From Martensiomyces pterosporus (Eukaryota > Kickxellomycota > Kickxellomycetes > Kickxellales > Kickxellaceae), in the NCBI GenBank assembly GCA_025201845.1, contig MU603978.1, positions 4,490 through 48,307 on the forward strand: a stretch of DNA of 43,818 nt. The letters run 5' to 3'. The notes below the pieces were generated by a model that was not told the DNA's origin, searched no databases, and saw only the letters and a program-made list of their open reading frames with translations. The translations under genes and the position numbers were made by a program. Positions 37,448-43,818 of the stretch are shown here, one piece after another; position 1 is the stretch's first letter; every line of letters starts with the position of its first letter.

Positions 37448-40417
37448 ATGAGGCGCCCGTCTTTGCACATCCAAGTCAGCCAAGATAATGGCAAGGGCCA
37501 CCACCAGAGCCCCTCATCGGGGCCTCTCTCCACTTGCTCCTACCCTTCGCCGTTGCTCACACCAACACCAACGCCAGCCCATGTACGCTCAGGCAACCCA
37601 TTTGACGGCGCCTATAGCCATGCAGCCTCGTCGGATACACGGCCACCCCATACATCCAGCACACAGGCCGTGACTCCCCCCTTGCGGAAGCGGATATCGC
37701 CTACACAGCATTTACAGAGCCACCACCACAATGCTGGCGACTACCATCTGCGAGGCGCTCCACCTCCAGCGTTTGATGTCTCACGCTCTCGCACTGAGCC
37801 TCCGCCCTACCTTCGCTCCCAATCGGCCATTGTTGGTGGCCGTCGCACGCCAACATCGCAGCACTCTGGCTACGTGCCGTTTTTCCCATCGTCGTCCTCG
37901 TCATCGCTGCTGATGGCTGGCATGCATTCGCCAACCCACCCGCCGACACACTCCCAGTCGCGGCCACGGTCCCGCCGCCCATCAATTGTGCTGCAGTCTT
38001 CGTACTCCTACAGCATACCAATGTCGCTGCCTCAGAGCACACTCCAGCAGCCAATGTCGGCCACCCTCCAGCAACAGCGGGTGCCGCTGCTGGCAATGGA
38101 CCCACGGTATCTGGCTAGCACAAAGTCTCTGCCGAATGGAGATGCGGCCATCACGACTGCCGCCCCATCGGCATTGACACAGGCAGAGCAGGCTGCGGCA
38201 GCTCGCTCGTACGCACAGAGGAGCCGAAGGCGCAGCATCGCTCATGAGCGGTACCCGCCTCTTGTGAGCATCTTTGAGGCTGGCAGTAGCAGCGAGGCAG
38301 GGGGCTTGCGGCACGAGACAGCAGTATCCGAACGCCAGAGCGCAGGCAATGGCACTGGGGTCCCGCCTTTGGCCGCACCCGCACAAGCACCGCCCAGTGT
38401 GGCGCCACTGCCACCACCATCTGCGATGCCCGCAGCACAGGCTGATGAGGCAGCAGCCATGGGCCTTGGCAGCATCATCCACTGCTGCTATCAAGGTGAG
38501 GAGGGCGGGGTATTTCTGAGCGCCAGCGAGGATCCGCAGCCTGCAGCAGTTCCCCATACTCACGGTGTGCTCCTCTCAACCACAGAGCAAGGCTGCAGCG
38601 GCGATGACTGTCCGCTCACAAAGCGAAGCGACAGCCGCTCATCGCTTCTCTCTGTGTTTTCCACTGCATCTTCTTCTTCCTCCTCCTCGACACAATCCAC
38701 ATACGCCTACATATTCGATAGCGCCAGGCCATCGACTTTGGCCACACCCGAAACCCACCACCACAGAGGGCGTGCGCAGACACCGTCTGCCTATTGCACT
38801 CCACTTTACACAGGCGCAAACAGGCACTCGGCGGGAGACATCCTGTTCGGCACCAGTTCCCTGTTCTTCAACACCATGGCGAGCAGAGCGCCACCGATAG
38901 GCTTCGGTGGTTCAGCAGCAGTGCCAGACGAGCGCACGCTGCTGGTGGCCGGCGACCGCAGCAGCAGCAGCAACCACACCAGCGCCTTCGCTCGAGACGA
39001 GTCTGCAGCCAGAGGGGGCACATATGCCAGCATTGCCACAGACGACTATCTGCCAAAACCACAGCTGTGGATGCGCGAGCTCAAGTGCATTCTATGGACA
39101 ATGGGCCCGCTGCTACTTGGCAATATGCTGCAGGCAACGATTAGCATGTCGCAGGTGGCATCGTCGGGCCACCTGGGCAGAGACGAGCTGGCAGCCATCG
39201 GCCTGGCACACATGGTGGTGATACTGACAGGGTACCCCGTGGCGTTCAGTGTTCTCAGCTGCCTCGAGACCTGTGCCAGCCAGGCATTCACCTCGGCCCA
39301 GCCCTTGCTTGTCGGCGGGTACTTTGTGCGTGCCGTGCAAATCCAGTGGCTCTGCGGGCTGGTTCTCGGCTCTTTGTGGTTCTCCTCGGGGCCCATCCTT
39401 GCCCGCATCCTCCACGACGCCAGCCACGCCACCATCTCGGCGGCCATCGACTACCTGCGCTGGTACTTTATTCCGTTCATGGTGTTCAGCAACCTCCTAT
39501 GCGCCAAGCAGGTTCTCTACGCACAGGGGATCACGTATCCAATGCCCTACCTGACGCTGCTGGGCACCGTGGTCACGCTGGGGGCGCAATACCTGCTGGT
39601 CTTTGCGCCATACTTCCAGCTCGGCGTTCGCGGAATTGCCCTGGGAAGCGGACTCAGCTACCTGGCGATGCTGCTCGGGACGCTCTGGGTGATCCGCAGA
39701 CACGATGTGCAGCGAGTCTGGGGCGGGCTCGGCTTCCGCGCTCCTTGGCTGCCGTTCCTCAAGCTCCTCCCGCCTTGCTTGATGCTGGCTCTGTTTTCCA
39801 CCGGAACAAGCGAGTTTATCACTATGGCGGCCACACAGCTCGGCACCGGCAGCCTCACCATCCAGGCGGTCATCTCTGCGCTGAACAGGATGTTTATGAT
39901 CACGTCGTCGAGCTCTGGCGTTGCTTCGCTCAACCGCGCGGGCAACCTCATCGGCGAGCGCGCAGCCAGGGGCGCCAAGGTGACTGCATACGTGTCGCTG
40001 TGCCTGGGCTTTGCGTTTGCAGTGCTGTGTGGCGGGGCTCTGTTTGTGTGGCCCGATTTCTGGATCCGGATCTTCACCAGCGACCCTGCTGTCCGCTCGG
40101 AGGCCGTCAAGCTGATGCCCATCGCTGTGCTGGCCTTTGCCAGCCAGGCTGTGGCGTTTGTTGGGTCGCAGCTGCTCTCGGCGCAGGGCCGCCAGGCACT
40201 CGCTGTGCGCATCAAGCTTGTTGCGCTCTACGCCATCGGCCTCCCTCTTGGGTACTACTGGACGATGGAGAAGGGCTACGGCCTGTGGGGCCTGTGGGCG
40301 GCTGTTGCGGTCGGCCAGCTGTGCACTGCAGCAATCGAGACTTTTGTGGTCCTCCGAACCGACTGGCCGCTGCTGATCGACAAGTGCACCGACGCCATCG
40401 TCCGCGGCATTGTCTAG
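37448..40417 (+). CDS. MATE-family transporter 2 with long N-terminal tail
   Basis: A 989-residue protein: about 535 residues of Ser/Pro/Gln/His-rich, probably cytosolic disordered sequence, then a complete 12-helix MATE core (about 540-985). Core motifs: MGPLLLGNMLQATISMSQVASSGHLG, LETCASQAFTSAQ, LRWYFIPFMVFSNLLCAKQVLYAQG, TGTSEFITMAATQLGTGSLTIQAV, NRAGNLIGERAARGAK, SAQGRQAL and GLWGLWAAVAVGQ. Fungal MATEs of this type usually have N-tails of 100-200 residues, so this one is long. The tail has several RRRSI/RRPSI sites that look like basophilic kinase targets. A 90-nt stretch (38496-38585) with GTGAGG and CACAG ends could be an in-frame intron. Substrate unknown. It is paralogous to the gene at 33431-35360. 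Confidence 0.88.
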   Translation: MRRPSLHIQVSQDNGKGHHQSPSSGPLSTCSYPSPLLTPTPTPAHVRSGNPFDGAYSHAASSDTRPPHTSSTQAVTPPLRKRISPTQHLQSHHHNAGDYHLRGAPPPAFDVSRSRTEPPPYLRSQSAIVGGRRTPTSQHSGYVPFFPSSSSSSLLMAGMHSPTHPPTHSQSRPRSRRPSIVLQSSYSYSIPMSLPQSTLQQPMSATLQQQRVPLLAMDPRYLASTKSLPNGDAAITTAAPSALTQAEQAAAARSYAQRSRRRSIAHERYPPLVSIFEAGSSSEAGGLRHETAVSERQSAGNGTGVPPLAAPAQAPPSVAPLPPPSAMPAAQADEAAAMGLGSIIHCCYQGEEGGVFLSASEDPQPAAVPHTHGVLLSTTEQGCSGDDCPLTKRSDSRSSLLSVFSTASSSSSSSTQSTYAYIFDSARPSTLATPETHHHRGRAQTPSAYCTPLYTGANRHSAGDILFGTSSLFFNTMASRAPPIGFGGSAAVPDERTLLVAGDRSSSSNHTSAFARDESAARGGTYASIATDDYLPKPQLWMRELKCILWTMGPLLLGNMLQATISMSQVASSGHLGRDELAAIGLAHMVVILTGYPVAFSVLSCLETCASQAFTSAQPLLVGGYFVRAVQIQWLCGLVLGSLWFSSGPILARILHDASHATISAAIDYLRWYFIPFMVFSNLLCAKQVLYAQGITYPMPYLTLLGTVVTLGAQYLLVFAPYFQLGVRGIALGSGLSYLAMLLGTLWVIRRHDVQRVWGGLGFRAPWLPFLKLLPPCLMLALFSTGTSEFITMAATQLGTGSLTIQAVISALNRMFMITSSSSGVASLNRAGNLIGERAARGAKVTAYVSLCLGFAFAVLCGGALFVWPDFWIRIFTSDPAVRSEAVKLMPIAVLAFASQAVAFVGSQLLSAQGRQALAVRIKLVALYAIGLPLGYYWTMEKGYGLWGLWAAVAVGQLCTAAIETFVVLRTDWPLLIDKCTDAIVRGIV

Positions 40418-40429
40418 CGCCAGCATCTG

Positions 40430-40435
40430 TTTATT
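40430..40435 (-). terminator. Candidate polyadenylation signal of eIF3L
   Basis: AATAAA on the minus strand, 226 bp beyond the eIF3L stop. It lies just past the convergent MATE2 stop, so the two trailers would overlap. Confidence 0.3.
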
Positions 40436-40660
40436 ATTAGTATTATTCATAGAATGCATGTCTGCTCCAGCCATTCTGCAAATGAAACCCATGGCGCTGC
40501 TAAAGCGAGCATGTCGCTAGCTGAGCAAAAGCAGAAACAGGCAGTTGATGCTTGTTATTGGAATTGATCAAACTATTGAGCACAGCGCATAAGGAAACAA
40601 AGAAAAGATTAAGGAGCCTTCTGATTCCCCTGCATTGCCATGCGGTTTTTCGCTTTGGGC

Positions 40661-42406
40661 TTAGGCCGACACTGCGGCAGCAGCAGGAGCAGCGGTCTCC
40701 TCAGTGCTGGGAGCCTCCTCAGCCTTGTTCGCAGCCTCCTCGGTTTTGTTGGCAGCCTCGGTGATGAAGGCCTTCTGCCGGTTCTCGAGGTTGTTGACCA
40801 GGTCCTGGACCTTGTTGGCATTGCGGATGAACCAGTCAGCGTAGCGGCGGCCAACTCTGCTCTCGGCAATAAAGATCATGTCCTCCTGGAGCGCAAAGTC
40901 CAGATCAGTGGTGGGGACGACCTCTCCACCGAGGAGATCACCGCCGCCGACCCACTTGACCTGGCGGCACCTCTGCTTGTAGACCATGAGCTGGTTGCGG
41001 AGCTCAGCGGCGTCCATCTCGAGGAAAGTCGACAGCCTCTCGAGACCCATGGTGGTGTAGAGCTTGAGGAACGACCTGAGCGTGGGGATGACGAGCTGCA
41101 GGCGAGCCTCGCGGAGGAAGATCTTGAGCTGGTAGAACTGGGGCTCAACGATCTTCGCCGCAGCCTCGAGGTCATCGTAGTTGGGGGGGTTGGGAGCGAT
41201 GAACTTGGGGCAGGCGTAGAGGTAGAGCTCCGAGAGCACCTCGATGGCCTCCTCGCCGCCGCGCTGCATCTTGTGCTGCTGGTCTCCGTACTTCTCGCGC
41301 AGGTAGGTGTGGATGTTCTCGTCGACACGCACGGGGCTGAGAGAGACAGCAATGGCAAGAAGAGCGTACATCTGCTCGGCCTTCTTGTTGACAGTGTCGA
41401 ACTGGTACGACCGCTGGTGGTACTGCTTGGTGCGCGAGACAAATGTGAGGATGTGCGCAAAGGTGTGGATCGCATCGGCATAGCGGCCCATCATCAGGTA
41501 GGCAAAGCCAACGTAGTAGTAGATGGTAACGTGGCAGGCGGTGACGCGGGTGAACAGGGCGCGGCTGTTGCCCAGCTCAATGTTCTCCAGGGTCTGCAGA
41601 GCCAGGGTGTAGTCGCCGAGCATGCAGTGGACGCGGACCAGACCGATGATGCTGAAGTAGCCAAGCATCTTGTACAGGGGGCGGGCGCCAAACTCGCCAA
41701 CCGCCTGAGTCAGGTCGCCGCCCTTCTGTCCAACGAGCAGCTGCTGGCTGATGTTCGACTTCTGGATGAGCGAGTACAGGACGTTGAGCACGCTGTACGT
41801 GTTCCACACGTGCAGGTTGTCCTTGAGCATCTTGATCTCCTCGGGCGAGCGCTTGGCAACGCGGCTGCGGTGGGTGCAGAACGACTGGAACTGGTAGATG
41901 AACTCGTCAACAATGTCCCAGAGCCACTGGTTGGGCAGCTCGAGGTCGATCGGGCCGTCCGAGTTCAGAATGTAGTTGAACAGGTCGCAGTAGTTCTCAA
42001 AGGAGCGGAACCGGGTCTCCAGCGAGGGGTGCAGGCGCGAGTAGATGTGGCGGTAGTAGAGCTCACGGTACAGGGTCAGGAAGACGCCGTCGTCGTTGAC
42101 CAGGGCCGCAACATACTGGGGCTCGGGCCAGGGCCCCTTGGCGAAGAACTTGTCCGACAGGCGGACAAACTGGTTCTCGTAGTTGTATGTCAGGTCGTGG
42201 ACATTGTTGTTCTTCAGGTTCCGGTGGAAGTGAACCAAAAAGTTGCGCACCTGCTCGGGGATGGACTGCACGCCAGCCTGCGCCTGCTGAAGCAGCTCCT
42301 CGTCGTCAATCTCGCCGTCCTCAATGTCATCAACATTGGCGTAGGTGTCGGCGACGATATCAATATCGCCAACAAACTCTTCGTCCTCGTAGTTCTCCTG
42401 GTACAT
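40661..42406 (-). CDS. EIF3L: Eukaryotic translation initiation factor 3 subunit L
   Basis: PCI-type subunit of the eIF3 complex, which binds the 40S ribosome and promotes initiator tRNA and mRNA recruitment in the cytoplasm. 581 residues from ATG 42406 (human 564). An acidic N-terminus precedes VRNFLVHFHRNLKNNNVHDL and NYENQFVRLSDKFF, which open the family domain. Further on are LYRELYYRHIYSRL, WNTYSVLNVLYSLI, the TPR-like GDYTLALQTLENIEL region, AYLMMGRYADAI, REKYGDQQHKMQRG and the PCI domain at about 380-520 (YTTMGLERLSTFLEMD). The last ~40 residues are an Ala/Glu-rich repeat-like tail (EAANKTEEAANKAEE). Budding yeast lacks eIF3L, while filamentous and early fungi keep it. No TTA, CTA or TCA codons occur in the sense strand, shown by a fully open antisense frame, so expression is probably high. 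Confidence 0.97.
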   Translation of the reverse strand: MYQENYEDEEFVGDIDIVADTYANVDDIEDGEIDDEELLQQAQAGVQSIPEQVRNFLVHFHRNLKNNNVHDLTYNYENQFVRLSDKFFAKGPWPEPQYVAALVNDDGVFLTLYRELYYRHIYSRLHPSLETRFRSFENYCDLFNYILNSDGPIDLELPNQWLWDIVDEFIYQFQSFCTHRSRVAKRSPEEIKMLKDNLHVWNTYSVLNVLYSLIQKSNISQQLLVGQKGGDLTQAVGEFGARPLYKMLGYFSIIGLVRVHCMLGDYTLALQTLENIELGNSRALFTRVTACHVTIYYYVGFAYLMMGRYADAIHTFAHILTFVSRTKQYHQRSYQFDTVNKKAEQMYALLAIAVSLSPVRVDENIHTYLREKYGDQQHKMQRGGEEAIEVLSELYLYACPKFIAPNPPNYDDLEAAAKIVEPQFYQLKIFLREARLQLVIPTLRSFLKLYTTMGLERLSTFLEMDAAELRNQLMVYKQRCRQVKWVGGGDLLGGEVVPTTDLDFALQEDMIFIAESRVGRRYADWFIRNANKVQDLVNNLENRQKAFITEAANKTEEAANKAEEAPSTEETAAPAAAAVSA

Positions 42407-42632
42407 CTTTCAGAATCCTTGTTGCAATCCTGCGATGAATACAAATTGAAACGGCAGCTGGTGGGAGATTGGGAGACCAAGTGGATTGGAAATGAAAGAA
42501 AAGCCAGGCACTGCACGCGCTGCAATTTTTTTCCCCCCTCCCGCACCCTCATCTCTCGCTTTCTCGCTTCTGCTTGGCTCACTAAAAATTTTCATTTCTG
42601 CCCATGCCACTGGCTGCGTGCCTGACGCTGAA

Positions 42633-42640
42633 GTCACGTG
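42633..42640. promoter_or_regulatory. GTCACGTG E-box (Cbf1-type) upstream of eIF3L
   Basis: GTCACGTG matches the Cbf1 consensus. It lies 227 bp upstream of the eIF3L ATG and only 12 bp from the stop of the neighbouring peptidase gene. Confidence 0.35.
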
Positions 42641-42651
42641 GGTGGTGGCTG

Positions 42652-43818
42652 CTACTGATCAAGACCGATCGATTTCATAAACGCAGCGTTGCTTGGGCTG
42701 CGACCCAGGAACGCCTCCAGGCCAGCAGCGCCGTCGCGGCTTCCGCCAGGGAGCAGGATCTCGCGGCGATAGTCGCGGCCCGTATCTGGGTTGGCAACGC
42801 CGTCCCTGAGGAACCGCGAGGCGTACATGTCCGAGCTAAACACCTTTGCCCACAGGTACCCGTAGTATCCGGCGTCGTACCCGCCCACCATGTGGCCAAA
42901 TGTCGCAGCACCGCACGCGCCAAGGCCGCCACCGTTGGAGAATCGAGTGATGTCCTCGCGCAGGCGGTTGTAGGTGGCTTTGACATCGACGTTGCTCTCC
43001 GTGGTGTTGTGGATGGCCATGTCGAACAGGCCAAAGAACACCTGGCGCAGGTTGAACAGGCCAGCGCCCTCGTTCTGCGCAGCAACAAGGCGGTTCACAA
43101 GCTCCGCGGGAATGGGCTCCCCGGTCCTATGGTGCACCGCAAACTGGCGCAGAACAGACGGCTCCCAGCCCCAGTTCTCCAGAAGCTGCGAGGGCGCCTC
43201 AACAAAGTCCATCTGCACGCTCTCGAGCTGGAAATGCGACCACTTGGTCTCCGTGCAGATGTGGTGGAAAATGTGGCCAAACTCGTGCAAAAGGGTCAAT
43301 ACATCGTCGTGCTTCAGAAGCGCAGGCGCCGATGGCGTTGGTTTTGGGAAGTTTGCAAGCATAACGGCGACCGGGTATTCGCGGGACCCATCCGGGCGGG
43401 TGAACGAGGAGCGGATCGGGTTGACGCAGGCGTGGTTGTACTTGCCCTCGCGCGGGAACAGATCCAGATAGAAGTGGCCCACAAACTGGCCGCCTTCGGC
43501 CTCCAACACCTCGTACATGTCGACGTCGGGGTGCCAGACGGAAGGGCTTTCCACTTTTTCGAACCGCAGACCAAGCATTTTCTGGTAGATGTCCAGGACG
43601 CCGCGAGTAACCTCCTTCATTGGGAAGTACTGCTTGACCTCCTCGTCGCTGATGTTGTGCTTGCGCTCCTTGAGCAGGTTGGAGTAGTACCGGTAGTCCC
43701 ATCCGAACAGGCCGTCGAACTGCTGGCCAGCACTTGCCCTGTCTGCCTTCTTCAGGTCTTCAATTTCCCTGATCTCCCTGTCGGCCAGCACACTGAGTCT
43801 CTCGCGCAAGTCGCCTTC
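42652..43818 (-). CDS. M3 metallo-oligopeptidase, thimet/saccharolysin type (5' partial)
   Basis: Zinc endopeptidase that degrades short cytosolic or mitochondrial peptides. The frame is open to the window end, so only the C-terminal 388 residues are visible; family members have about 670-720. The zinc site is intact: LLHEFGHIFHH (HExxH at 43287-43273) and the third ligand Glu in MDFVEAPSQLLENW 25 residues later. C-terminal substrate-site motifs follow: a Tyr/Gly-rich FGHMVGGYDAGYYGYLWAKVFSSDMY, where the paired Tyr and His bind substrate, and FLGRSPSNAAFMKSIGL at the end. The upstream part has FDGLFGWDYRYYSNLL and YFPMKEVTRGVLDIYQ, typical of M3A. Cytosolic (Prd1-like) and mitochondrial (Oct1/MIP-like) members differ at the N-terminus, which is missing; the C-terminus fits the thimet group better. 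The start lies outside the window. Confidence 0.93.
   Translation of the reverse strand, partial: EGDLRERLSVLADREIREIEDLKKADRASAGQQFDGLFGWDYRYYSNLLKERKHNISDEEVKQYFPMKEVTRGVLDIYQKMLGLRFEKVESPSVWHPDVDMYEVLEAEGGQFVGHFYLDLFPREGKYNHACVNPIRSSFTRPDGSREYPVAVMLANFPKPTPSAPALLKHDDVLTLLHEFGHIFHHICTETKWSHFQLESVQMDFVEAPSQLLENWGWEPSVLRQFAVHHRTGEPIPAELVNRLVAAQNEGAGLFNLRQVFFGLFDMAIHNTTESNVDVKATYNRLREDITRFSNGGGLGACGAATFGHMVGGYDAGYYGYLWAKVFSSDMYASRFLRDGVANPDTGRDYRREILLPGGSRDGAAGLEAFLGRSPSNAAFMKSIGLDQ

Noticed and set aside
40640..42625. 661-codon plus-strand open frame opposite eIF3L
   Set aside because: It reads the eIF3L codons in reverse, has no domain, and is explained by missing TTA/CTA/TCA codons in the sense gene.

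Overview
The window is nuclear DNA from a fungus, most likely an early-diverging filamentous lineage (Kickxellomycotina-like is my best guess, not proven). Evidence: a fungal-type ~989-residue 6-phosphofructokinase with a glyoxalase-like N-terminal domain; a Crz1-like three-finger C2H2 factor with long Q/P tracts; a C2 plus class-3 lipase; few introns with GTRAG donors; and dense gene packing on both strands. There is no sign of prokaryotic operons, CRISPR, insertion sequences or tRNA genes.

Layout, left to right: the C-terminal end of a 7TM (class C GPCR-like) protein (+); a DUF1636 metal/Fe-S-type domain protein with an N-terminal hydrophobic anchor (-); phosphofructokinase in two exons (-); an unrecognised four-TM protein (-); a C2/lipase-3 protein (-); a five-exon WDR7/rabconnectin-3-beta homologue (+); a 2.7 kb gene-free stretch; the Crz1-like zinc-finger factor (+); an ABCB8-like mitochondrial ABC half-transporter (-); GPN1 GTPase (-); V-ATPase subunit C (+); COP9 signalosome subunit 1 (-); a two-exon MATE transporter (+); exosome subunit RRP43 (+); a second MATE transporter with a ~535-residue N-terminal tail (+); eIF3 subunit L (-); and the C-terminal part of an M3 metallo-oligopeptidase (-), cut by the window edge. 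Apparent bidirectional promoters lie between lipase and WDR7, GPN1 and VMA5, and CSN1 and MATE1.

Most genes are housekeeping and unrelated to each other. Two relationships stand out. WDR7 (V-ATPase assembly factor in animals) and V-ATPase subunit C both occur here about 10 kb apart, and the two MATE transporters are paralogues bracketing RRP43. The most novel item is the DUF1636 protein: a domain I know from bacteria, here in a fungal protein with a membrane anchor, a long disordered linker and an expanded loop between its two cysteine pairs. The second is the WDR7 homologue, which budding yeast lacks and which here carries a perfect 48-bp tandem duplication and a long low-complexity insert. 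I see no multi-gene undescribed system.
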